12,414 nt of DNA from DATLZC01 sp037444005 (GTDB lineage: Bacteria > Chloroflexota > Dehalococcoidia > DSTF01 > JACRBR01): contig JBBING010000067.1 in assembly GCA_037444005.1 (NCBI GenBank), forward strand, positions 1 to 12,414, read 5' to 3'. How positions within the stretch are numbered: position 1 is the first letter of the stretch; each line of letters starts with the position of its first letter. The position numbers and the translations under genes were made by a program. This document shows, piece by piece, positions 5,301 to 12,157 of this stretch. Below the pieces are notes generated by a model that was given only the letters and a program-made list of their open reading frames with translations, made no database searches and was not told where the DNA came from.

Positions 5301-7742
5301 TCAGCGGACGGGCTCGGCGCCGCGCTCTGGGGCTTTCGCCCACAAGCCCTCGTCCGCCCAGACCAGCAGGGCGGGCAGCACCAGGAGCGCGCTCAACAGC
5401 GACAGCCCGATGTTCAGCGCGGTCACCTGACCGAAGCTTTCGAGCAGCGGGAAGCCCGAGAACGCGAGCACGCCGAAGCCCCCCATCACGGTGAGGCCCG
5501 ACGCGGTGATCGCGCGCCCGATACGGTGCGAGGCGAGCTCCATCGCCTCCCGCGGGCTCGCCCCGCGTTCGCGCTCCTCGTAGTAACGCGCCATCAACAG
5601 CAGGCTGAATTCCGTCCCCATCGCGATGATGAGCGGTCCGGAGACCGACGTGAGCGGGTTCAGCTCCACCTGAAACGCGTACAGCACGACGGAGGAGCTC
5701 CCGAGGGCCAGCATCACGGGCAGGATCGGGGCCACGGCGCGAACCGGGTTGCGGTACGCCAGGATCATGAGCACGAAGATGGCCCCGAGAGCGGCGAACG
5801 ACATGAGGTCCCGGTTGGCCGACAGCGCGTCGACCGCTTCGACGCCGATGACGGCGAGCCCGGCGGGCTTCACGAGCACGCCCGGCGGCGGGTTGAGGCC
5901 CGCCGTGATCTCGTCGATGACCTGCTTGCGCTCCTGGAGAGAGATAGGGCCAATGGCGAAGATCATCGCCGCCCTCGCGTGATCGTCGCTCACCGCCGTG
6001 TTCCTGATGGCCGGCGGCGTGACGTCGAGCGTCCGGCGGATGGCCTCCGGGGTGAAGTCGTCTCTGCCGGTGACCTGCTCTACGAGGCTTGCGAGGCTGG
6101 TAGACCGCAGGAAGACGTCGTCCCGCGCTGTGAGCGACCGTTCGAACTCGAGCATCCACGACAGGAGCGCCGGGTCGGTCACGTCGGGCGCTTCAACGAG
6201 GAAGTTCAGCTCGCTGGAGGAGCCGGCGACGTCGCGGACGCGGTAGAGGTCGCGAAGCACGCGGCTGTCGGCGGGGACGAAGCGCTCGGGGTCCGTCTGC
6301 ACGGGAAGCCGCCGGTCGAGGTACACGCCGACCACGGCGATGAACCCGGCGATGGCGAGCACGACGAGCCCCCTGCCGGCGGTCGTCCGGGTCATCGCGC
6401 CGACGAAACGCTCCATCTCGAACCGGGCCGGCCGGGGAGCCTGCGGACGCCGGCCGCGGTCACGCAGGTAGAGCACGCTGTTGACCAGGAAGAACGCCCC
6501 GACGAACAGCATGAACGTCCCCACGGCCAGCATCGAGCCGAAGTCGCGAATCATGGGCACGCGCGAGATGTGGAGCACGAGGAAGCCGATGGTCGCGGCC
6601 AGCAGGGCTAGCGTCAGGACCGGCCCGAGGCGCTCGAGCGCGGTCACGAGGCCCTGGCGCGCGTCGCCCAGGCGTTCGGTCTCCTCCTCCATCCGGCTAT
6701 GGAGCTGGATGGCGAAGTCGACGCCGAGTCCGATGAGGATAGGCAGGCCCGAAATGGTCACCATCGTCAGGTTCAGGCCCAGGAGTCCCATGAGCCCGAA
6801 CGCGGAGATGCAGCCGAACAGCACTACGGGAAGCGACAGCGGCCGCCACCGCGCCCGGAAGACGACGAAGAGCACCGCGGTCATGATCACGACGGCGAGC
6901 GCGGCCATTTTGAGCATGCTGCTCCGCATGCTGTCGTTGATCTCCTTGATCAGCAGCGGCGAGCCCGTCGGCGTGACTGTGAGGCCGTGGAAGGTGCGGG
7001 CGTTCACGAGGTCGACGACCTCGGCGGCGACCTCGGCCTGCTCGTCGATGGTCATGTTCCCGGCGAGCCGCGCGACCATGAGGGCGTGCTCGCGGTCCGG
7101 GAACACCCCGGTGAGCTCGGGGCGGATGTTGCCCTCGGCGTCGAGCACGACGAACTCGACGAACTTCGGGTTGTCGAGCGTCAGCTCGCCGACAGCGCCG
7201 ATGCGCTGGATGTCGGCGCCGAACGTTCGCTGGAACTCGTCGAACACCCGCTGACGGGCCGCCTGCGCCGCTGCCTCCTGGGCCTCGGGCGGATCGCCGC
7301 GGGCTGCGGCTTCGGCGCGGGCCTCGGCCGCCGCGCGCTCCTGGTCGGCTGCGAGCTGCGCCGGCGCCGTCTGCATCCGTTCGAGCACCTGGTCCCGCGC
7401 GAACGCAACGACCGTGTACGGGGTGATCACGGATTCGAAGTCGCCGGTGGCGTTGAGCTCCGCTTCGAGGTCCTGTAGGGTCGCGCGGTTCTCAGGGGTG
7501 AAGAGCTGGAAGATGTCGCCCTCGAACAGCACGAGCATCGGGTCGCCGCCGAACTCGCGCTGGTACCGGATGTTCTCCTGATACACGTCGGAGTTGGGGT
7601 CGACGATGGTATCCTGGCCGGTCTTGAAGCGGATGCGCGGCAGACCGAACGCCAGCGCCGCCGTCGCAACCAGCGCGGCGATGGCGATCAGCGCATAGTG
7701 CGCGGTGATGATATCCGCCAGGAAGGTCCAGATGCGTCGCAC
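5301..7742 (-). CDS. RND superfamily (MMPL-type) exporter
   Basis: An 813-residue inner-membrane protein with the RND two-repeat layout. One transmembrane segment (about 17-34) is followed by a large extracytoplasmic domain (35-275). Then come five segments (about 277-296, 304-323, 326-347, 375-392, 400-426). The second half repeats this: a segment at 457-475, a domain at 476-644, and five segments (about 645-663, 668-690, 698-718, 741-763, 773-796). The first repeat has the MMPL-type motif GLGVDFAIQL with Asp342; the equivalent in the second repeat is AMGTEFSLLL with Glu711. Residues about 125-165 are Ala/Glu/Gln/Arg-rich and probably helical. Relatives export lipids, hopanoids or other hydrophobic compounds using the proton gradient; cargo cannot be told here. 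The GTG at 7742 is preferred over an upstream TTG at 7787 because the TTG lies within a strong hairpin and its extra residues do not look conserved. Confidence 0.92.
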   Translation of the reverse strand: MRRIWTFLADIITAHYALIAIAALVATAALAFGLPRIRFKTGQDTIVDPNSDVYQENIRYQREFGGDPMLVLFEGDIFQLFTPENRATLQDLEAELNATGDFESVITPYTVVAFARDQVLERMQTAPAQLAADQERAAAEARAEAAARGDPPEAQEAAAQAARQRVFDEFQRTFGADIQRIGAVGELTLDNPKFVEFVVLDAEGNIRPELTGVFPDREHALMVARLAGNMTIDEQAEVAAEVVDLVNARTFHGLTVTPTGSPLLIKEINDSMRSSMLKMAALAVVIMTAVLFVVFRARWRPLSLPVVLFGCISAFGLMGLLGLNLTMVTISGLPILIGLGVDFAIQLHSRMEEETERLGDARQGLVTALERLGPVLTLALLAATIGFLVLHISRVPMIRDFGSMLAVGTFMLFVGAFFLVNSVLYLRDRGRRPQAPRPARFEMERFVGAMTRTTAGRGLVVLAIAGFIAVVGVYLDRRLPVQTDPERFVPADSRVLRDLYRVRDVAGSSSELNFLVEAPDVTDPALLSWMLEFERSLTARDDVFLRSTSLASLVEQVTGRDDFTPEAIRRTLDVTPPAIRNTAVSDDHARAAMIFAIGPISLQERKQVIDEITAGLNPPPGVLVKPAGLAVIGVEAVDALSANRDLMSFAALGAIFVLMILAYRNPVRAVAPILPVMLALGSSSVVLYAFQVELNPLTSVSGPLIIAMGTEFSLLLMARYYEERERGASPREAMELASHRIGRAITASGLTVMGGFGVLAFSGFPLLESFGQVTALNIGLSLLSALLVLPALLVWADEGLWAKAPERGAEPVR

Positions 7743-7770
7743 AGCGAAGTTCCCCGCTGAAGGCCCGCGC

Positions 7771-7794
7771 CCGGGCTTGCACTGCAATGCCCGG
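7771..7794 (-). repeat. Strong inverted repeat in the RND exporter leader
   Basis: Arms CCGGGC-TTGC and GCAA-GCCCGG pair over 10 bp with one bulged base (7788) and a 3-nt loop (7781-7783). It lies between the glucosidase stop and the exporter GTG. There is no T-run on either side, so it is not a canonical intrinsic terminator. It could be a terminator for the upstream operon, an mRNA-stabilising hairpin or an operator next to the predicted transcription start. Confidence 0.6.
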
Positions 7795-7801
7795 CGCCCT
7801 G

Positions 7802-7830
7802 TTCGTACACCGGCGGTCCGACGCTGTCAA
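7802..7830 (-). promoter_or_regulatory. Sigma-70-type promoter for the RND exporter gene
   Basis: On the minus strand a perfect TTGACA (7830-7825) is followed after exactly 17 nt by TACGAA (7807-7802, 3 of 6 to TATAAT). The -35 box contains the TGA stop of the glucosidase gene. The predicted start near 7795 leaves about a 53-nt leader before the GTG at 7742. Confidence 0.5.
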
Positions 7831-10016
7831 GCGTAGCGATGGCTCCACCGCCCCGGCTGGACCACGGAGATACCGCCCGCGGAATCGGTGACCTCGACGA
7901 CGGTCTTGCCCCGGCGCCGGAAGAACCGCAGGTCCACGTAGCCGCGGCCGACGCGCAGTCCGCGGATCTGGACGTGGTCGAGCCAGTACGGCAGCGTCGG
8001 ACGGACGATGCGGAGCTGCCGGTTCGGCGCGTCGGCGCGGAGCCCGAGCATGGCCTGCAGGATCATCGGGAAGCTGCCCGCGGCCCAGGCCTGGGGCCGG
8101 CAGGCCACGGGGTAGGGCACCGGCGCGCCGTGGGCTGTGCGCGGCTGCCCGCCGAAGAGCTCGGGCAGGCGGTAGTAGGGGAACGTGCAGGCGGCGTCGA
8201 ACAGCGCCGTCGCGAGCTCGTTCACCTCTTCTTCGAAGCCGTACACCTTGCACCCCATGGCGCAGATCGCGTTGTCGTGCGGCCACACGGTGCCGTTGTG
8301 GTAGCCGATGGGGTTGTAGCGGATGTTTCCGGTGGAGAGCGTACGGATGCCCCAGCCGCTGAACAGCTCGTTCGACAGCAGCCGGCCGACCACGTCGTCG
8401 GCGTAGGCGCGCCGGACGATGCCGGTCCAGAGGGCGTGGCCGGGGTTGGAGGCGATGGAGGCGCAGGGCCGGCCCTCTCCGTCCAGCGCGAGCGCGTAGT
8501 AGCGCTCCTGCGGGAGCCAGAAGTCGCGGTTGAAGCGGCGCCGCAGCTCCTGGGCCTTGCGGAGTTGGCGCTCCGCCTCCTCCCGCATCCCGAGCGCGCT
8601 GAGGACGCGCGCGATGCCCCGCCGGGCGGCGTAGACGTACCCTTGCACCTCGACCAGCGTGATGGGCGGCGTGGCGAGCGGGCCCTCCGCGTGCATGATG
8701 GCGTCCCAGGAGTCCTTCCATCCCTGGTTGACGAGGCCGCGGGCGGACCGCTTCTCGTACTCGACGTAATCATCGTGATCGATGTCGCCGTATACGTCGA
8801 TCCAGCCGAGCGCCGCGAGGATCGCGCCCTGGAGGGAGTGCAGGGTCCTCAGGTCTGCGGTCCAGTTGTAGTACTCGGCCGCGAGCATGAGATACAGGGG
8901 CGTGGAGTCGATGCTCCCGTAGTAGGGGGCATAGGGCAGCTCGCCGCTGGCCGACATCTCGTCGACGCGCAGCTCGTGGAGGATTTTGCCGGGCTCTTCG
9001 TCGCGCCAGGGGTCGCGCGTCACCCCCTGGTGCGCCGCCAGCACCTTCAAGGTCTGTCGCGCGAGGTCGGGCCGGTAGGGGAGGAACTGCAGCGAGACGA
9101 TGCAACTGTCGCGCCCGAACAACGTGTCGAACCAGGGGGTGCCCGCCGCCGGGTAGCGCTCGCCGTCCTGGGTCTCGCTGAGCAGCATCCGCAGGTCGGC
9201 GAACGAGCGCTCGATCACGCGATTGAAGAACTCGTTGTCGGTGGTGATGCGGGCGCATCCCTGCATCCAGGCGTTGTAGTCGGCGGCGACGGCGTCGAAG
9301 CGATTGCGCCGTCGTGGCGCGCGGCTGTGATCCGCGGCGATCACTACCTGGAGCACCACCGTCTCCCTGCGTCCCAGGTTCAGGACGAAGCGCGCGCCCG
9401 AAGGGGAGATCGACGCGGGGTTCGGGTTGAAGGAGACGCGGGTCTCCCGTCGCCGCTGGTCGAGCCCGATGTAGCTGTAGACGATGGTGTCCTCACGCAC
9501 CACCGTGGGCAGCGTCTGTCCGCGCCGCGTGCGGGGCTGGCCGCGCACCTCGAAGATATCCGCGAAATCGGCGTCAAGGTCGAACCACAGTTCGAGGGTG
9601 ACAGGGAACGGATTGAAGTTGGTGACCCGGACGGTCTCTTCGAGCACGTCGGCGATCACCCGCTGCCGGTGGAACTCGATGCTCCCTCGCTGGACGATGC
9701 GGCCCTCGGGCGTCTCCATGCGAGCGTTGGTGAACACCTGCTCCATGGCGAAGCCCAGCTCCGCCGTCGATAGCAGCATGACCGGCGGCCCACCTTGCAC
9801 ATGGAACGAATAGGTCGACAGGTGGCGGGTATCGGACCGGTAGAGGCCGAGCCCCTGCACGTTGCCGCGTGGGATGTTGCCGTGCTCGTCGGTGAGCAGG
9901 AAGGTATCGCGCTCACGAATGACGAGGGCATCCCGGATGTCCTGGATGCCCTGCGGTTCGCCCTCTGGAAGCTGAGCCCACTCGTCAGCGCTCGTGAGGC
10001 CGCTCGATAGCGTCAT
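7827..10016 (-). CDS. Amylo-alpha-1,6-glucosidase / glycogen-debranching-type enzyme
   Basis: A 729-residue protein of the COG3408 family. The N-terminal debranching-enzyme beta-sandwich domain covers about 25-235 (LVIRERDTFLLTDEHGNIP, LGLYRSDTRHLS, VTNFNPFPVTLEL). A catalytic (alpha/alpha)6 barrel covers about 255-660, with GTPWFDTLFGRDS (292-304), NQGWKDSWD (430-438), VEVQGYVYAA (455-464), GYHNGTVWPHDNA (571-583) and CRPQAWAAGS (639-648). A short beta-rich C-terminus follows. The acidic residues of KDSWD and the His/Asp of VWPHDNA are the likely active-site positions, by inference. It would hydrolyse alpha-glucosidic bonds at branch points or in related oligosaccharides; no signal peptide suggests a cytosolic site. 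Sucrose- or mannosylglycerate-type substrates cannot be excluded. The ATG at 10016 lies 13 nt after the BON gene stop with no clear Shine-Dalgarno sequence, so translation may be coupled. Confidence 0.93.
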   Translation of the reverse strand: MTLSSGLTSADEWAQLPEGEPQGIQDIRDALVIRERDTFLLTDEHGNIPRGNVQGLGLYRSDTRHLSTYSFHVQGGPPVMLLSTAELGFAMEQVFTNARMETPEGRIVQRGSIEFHRQRVIADVLEETVRVTNFNPFPVTLELWFDLDADFADIFEVRGQPRTRRGQTLPTVVREDTIVYSYIGLDQRRRETRVSFNPNPASISPSGARFVLNLGRRETVVLQVVIAADHSRAPRRRNRFDAVAADYNAWMQGCARITTDNEFFNRVIERSFADLRMLLSETQDGERYPAAGTPWFDTLFGRDSCIVSLQFLPYRPDLARQTLKVLAAHQGVTRDPWRDEEPGKILHELRVDEMSASGELPYAPYYGSIDSTPLYLMLAAEYYNWTADLRTLHSLQGAILAALGWIDVYGDIDHDDYVEYEKRSARGLVNQGWKDSWDAIMHAEGPLATPPITLVEVQGYVYAARRGIARVLSALGMREEAERQLRKAQELRRRFNRDFWLPQERYYALALDGEGRPCASIASNPGHALWTGIVRRAYADDVVGRLLSNELFSGWGIRTLSTGNIRYNPIGYHNGTVWPHDNAICAMGCKVYGFEEEVNELATALFDAACTFPYYRLPELFGGQPRTAHGAPVPYPVACRPQAWAAGSFPMILQAMLGLRADAPNRQLRIVRPTLPYWLDHVQIRGLRVGRGYVDLRFFRRRGKTVVEVTDSAGGISVVQPGRWSHRYA

Positions 10017-10029
10017 GCTGGAGGGTGGG

Positions 10030-10701
10030 TCATGCGGTCATTTCGGGAGGCTCCGCTGGAGCCACGTCACCGGCGACCTGCAACCGGTTCACCACATCGT
10101 ACACTCCCGCATGCCACCGCAACAGGTCTTCCGCTACGGAGCGCTGGCCCTCGGTCCGCACGGCGCCCTCGACCGTCGCCACGCACCCCTCGATCCGCAC
10201 GCGGACGCTTCCCGGCGGAAGGCCGAGAATGCGGGTGATGCTGTCGCTCAGTTGCTGCGCCAGCAACGCGGGCGAGGCCGCCACCTGAAGCCTGACGACA
10301 ACGTCGCGAACGCCGGGGACGCCCCAGAGCGCGTTGGAGAGGCGGCAGAGGCAGTCCATGGACGGCACCAGGCCATCTACTTCGACGACGCCGCCACGGA
10401 CGGCGACGGCCACGTCCTCGGCGCCGGCGCCCAGGCAATCGCGCACCGCCTGACGGGCCAGCGCGAGGATGCGCTCGTCGGACTCGCCGGCGCCCGGGAT
10501 GACCCGCACCAGGTTGAGGACGTTGTGCCAGGGCAGGGCTTCCTGGACAGCCTTCCCGGCGCGACGCTTGGCCTCGTACGTGCTGGCGCGCCCGCGAATC
10601 TCGACGTCCTCTTCGCGCACGATGACCTGCGGCGTCTCGACACCGATGGCGCGCAGCTCATCGAGCAGCGCCTGCTCGATATCGGCGGCGTTCGCCGTCA
10701 C
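10030..10701 (-). CDS. Triple BON-domain protein
   Basis: A 223-residue protein made of three tandem BON-like units at about 5-70, 74-141 and 144-210. Each has a helix, a beta-strand pair with a central Gly (VEIRGRAS, VEVDGLVP, ATVEGAVR), a second helix, and a closing V-x-x-V-x-x-L/V-x-V strand (HNVLNLVRV, VRDVVVRLQV, VYDVVNRLQV). BON domains bind phospholipid or other ligands in proteins such as OsmY, which is periplasmic. Here no signal peptide or membrane anchor is seen, so a cytosolic role is more likely. The GTG at 10701 is chosen because AGGAG (10712-10708) sits 6 nt upstream, just after the GT4 stop. A longer reading from 10893 would run over the glycosyltransferase gene. It lies in the middle of the GT4-BON-glucosidase operon, which points to a role tied to the glycan product or its enzymes; the role itself is unknown. 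Confidence 0.88.
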   Translation of the reverse strand: MTANAADIEQALLDELRAIGVETPQVIVREEDVEIRGRASTYEAKRRAGKAVQEALPWHNVLNLVRVIPGAGESDERILALARQAVRDCLGAGAEDVAVAVRGGVVEVDGLVPSMDCLCRLSNALWGVPGVRDVVVRLQVAASPALLAQQLSDSITRILGLPPGSVRVRIEGCVATVEGAVRTEGQRSVAEDLLRWHAGVYDVVNRLQVAGDVAPAEPPEMTA

Positions 10702-10714
10702 GTCCTGCTCCTGC

Positions 10715-11848
10715 CTAGGCCACGGCGAGCGCGTCGGGCTCGTCGTCGCCGGCTGCGCCGGCCAGCCCGGCCACCAGCTCGCCGATCTCGGCTCCGGGGT
10801 ACACCCTGGTCCGATCGTATTCGTCGAGGATCCGTTCATACAGCGCCACGTACCGGTCGGCCATGATCTGCGGGCTGAACCGCGCCTCGACATGGGCGCG
10901 ACACCGCGCCGGGTCGATGCGGTCGACCAGCTTGACCGCGTCCGCCATGGCGTCAGGGTCCTCCGGCACGAGATAGCCCGTCTCGCCGTGCACCACGATC
11001 TCGGGCGCGGCGCCGCGCGCGTAGGCGATGACCGGCGTGCCGCACGCCATCGCCTCCGGCATCACGAGGCCGAACGGCTCCTCCCACCGGATGGGCATGA
11101 GCAAACACATCGCGCGGCGGTACAGATCGCGCTTCATGTTGGCGTCGGCCTCGCCGACGTAGACGATCTGTTCGCCGTCGATGAGCGGCTCGACGACTTC
11201 GCGGTGGAAGGCGACGTCCGCGCGGTCCACCTTGCCCGCGAGGATGAGCTTCAGTCCCAGCTTCTTGGCCACGCGGATGGCGTCTTGCGGGCCCTTCTCG
11301 GGAGCGATGCGGCTCAGGAAGAGGAGCCACTCCTCCTTGTGCTCTTGATACGGGAACGAGGCGACGTCGATGGCGTTGTGCACGACGCCGGCGAACTTTC
11401 CGCCGACACCCGGCGGAATGGTGGCGACCTGGGCGCGGCTGATGGTGTTGTACCAGCCTCCGTAGCGGTCCCACACGAACTTAGTGTCCGGCGTGATGAG
11501 GCAGTGCGTCGTGGTGAGCATCGGGCGGTCCACGAGGTGGCTCATGGCCATCGCGAGCTCGCCCGCATGGTTGTGGATGATGTCGAACCGCTTGCCCTCA
11601 CGGAGCGCCAGCGCGATGTGCATCCACTCGTACGGCTGGGGAAATTCGAGGTCGGTGGCGGTGCGCAGGCTGCGATGGTAGACGGAGAGCAGCTCCGCGC
11701 TCGTCCTGGAGTCTCCGGACGCGCACAGCGTCACCTCATATCCCCGGCGCACGAGCTCCTCGGTGAGCACGGAGACGACCGCCTCGGTGCCCCCGTAGGC
11801 GGGTGGCGGGACCGTCTCCCATAACGGCGCGAGTTGCAAGATCCGCAT
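10715..11848 (-). CDS. Family 4-type glycosyltransferase
   Basis: A 377-residue GT-B fold retaining glycosyltransferase. The N-terminal acceptor domain starts MRILQLAPLW with the glycine loop AYGGTE (17-22) and HNHAGE (92-97). The donor domain has FLSRIAPEKGP (177-187) and the E-x7-E nucleotide-sugar motif between Glu257 and Glu265 (EEPFGLVMPEAMACGTP), followed by NDP-sugar-binding GAAPEIVVHGETGYLV. Donor sugar and acceptor are unknown. With the debranching-type enzyme downstream, an alpha-glucan or glucoside is a reasonable guess. The start ATG at 11848 opens directly onto the beta-1 strand, with GAGGAGG (11865-11859) 10 nt upstream; the reading frame is open further upstream, but that stretch does not look like family sequence. 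The last 20 residues are Ala/Gly/Asp-rich. First gene of the GT4-BON-glucosidase unit. Confidence 0.95.
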   Translation of the reverse strand: MRILQLAPLWETVPPPAYGGTEAVVSVLTEELVRRGYEVTLCASGDSRTSAELLSVYHRSLRTATDLEFPQPYEWMHIALALREGKRFDIIHNHAGELAMAMSHLVDRPMLTTTHCLITPDTKFVWDRYGGWYNTISRAQVATIPPGVGGKFAGVVHNAIDVASFPYQEHKEEWLLFLSRIAPEKGPQDAIRVAKKLGLKLILAGKVDRADVAFHREVVEPLIDGEQIVYVGEADANMKRDLYRRAMCLLMPIRWEEPFGLVMPEAMACGTPVIAYARGAAPEIVVHGETGYLVPEDPDAMADAVKLVDRIDPARCRAHVEARFSPQIMADRYVALYERILDEYDRTRVYPGAEIGELVAGLAGAAGDDEPDALAVA

Positions 11849-11916
11849 CGCCCGAACGCCTCCTCTGCGAACCGGCCGATCGCGATGTGCGGTTGTACGC
11901 GTCAACGAACGCTGCT

Positions 11917-11942
11917 GGATTCCCGAGGTGAATCCGGGATCC
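11917..11942. repeat. Stem-loop in the GT4 leader
   Basis: GGAT-CCCG and CGGG-ATCC pair over 8 bp with one bulged T; an alternative 5-bp pairing GATTC / GAATC uses the same bases. It lies 69 nt upstream of the GT4 start and has no T-run. Confidence 0.5.
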
Positions 11943-11971
11943 TTCGGTCCTACCGTTCCTTCGTAAGACTC

Positions 11972-12010
11972 GCGTCCCGGCGAAGCCGACCGTGGGCACG
12001 GGCGGGACGC
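11972..12010. repeat. Three-way-junction-like inverted repeat A
   Basis: A perfect 7-bp outer helix GCGTCCC (11972-11978) / GGGACGC (12004-12010) encloses two small hairpins: GGC/GCC with a GAA loop (11979-11987) and CCGT/ACGG with a 4-nt loop (11990-12001). GACGC (12006-12010) can instead pair with GCGTC at 12031-12035, so two exclusive folds exist. Confidence 0.45.
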
Positions 12011-12039
12011 ATCGGGAGGGAAAACCGCCAGCGTCTAAA

Positions 12040-12083
12040 TACCATAAGGCGAGCCGTCGCCGCAAGTGAGGCTTGGATGGGTA
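12040..12083. repeat. Three-way-junction-like inverted repeat B
   Basis: TACCAT (12040-12045) pairs with ATGGGTA (12077-12083) with one bulge. It encloses a 5-bp hairpin GGCGA/TCGCC with a GCCG loop (12048-12061) and a 4-bp hairpin CAAG/CTTG (12063-12075). The architecture is the same as repeat A: an outer helix with two inner hairpins. Confidence 0.4.
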
Positions 12084-12124
12084 TGCGGGCGCAAGAGGAT
12101 CGCGGGCGCGTGAGACCGCCACAG

Positions 12125-12147
12125 GCTGTGCGAGAACGCGGCACAGC
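12125..12147 (-). terminator. Hairpin downstream of recJ, possible terminator
   Basis: A perfect 7-bp stem GCTGTGC / GCACAGC with a 9-nt loop begins 10 nt after the recJ stop codon. No U-run follows, so it would be an atypical or Rho-assisted terminator or only a 3'-end stabiliser. Confidence 0.35.
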
Positions 12148-12157
12148 GCATCAGGCC

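Larger units (their letters stand above)
11849..12157 (-). promoter_or_regulatory. Long intergenic leader rich in inverted repeats
   Basis: 309 bp without a supportable gene, between recJ and the GT4 gene. It holds the GT4 ribosome site (11859-11865) and a possible -35 TTGACG at about 11900 without a good -10. The AT-richest stretch in the spacer (about 12031-12048) has TATGGT on the minus strand. Inverted repeats lie at 11917-11942, 11972-12010, 12040-12083 and 12125-12147. No tRNA T-arm, RNase P, tmRNA or SRP consensus was found on either strand. Confidence 0.4.

Noticed and set aside
7839..9773. A 644-codon open frame on the plus strand
   Set aside because: It is antisense to the well-supported debranching-type enzyme, is rich in Val/Arg/Gly/Asp with no family features, and is the expected shadow of codon-biased GC-rich DNA.
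10702..10893. Longer N-terminus for the BON protein
   Set aside because: It would overlap the glycosyltransferase C-terminus out of frame, while the GTG at 10701 has a good ribosome site and fits the first BON unit.
11990..12030. Cyclic-di-GMP-I riboswitch resemblance (GGGCGGGACGCA)
   Set aside because: Only one short block matches; the receptor-side sequences and tetraloop partner are missing, and no plus-strand gene follows.
11916..12120. Cobalamin riboswitch resemblance (GGTGAATCCGGGA at about 11927, GAGACCGCC at about 12112)
   Set aside because: The conserved core boxes are not in the right order or spacing, and this plus-strand orientation would point into antisense of recJ.
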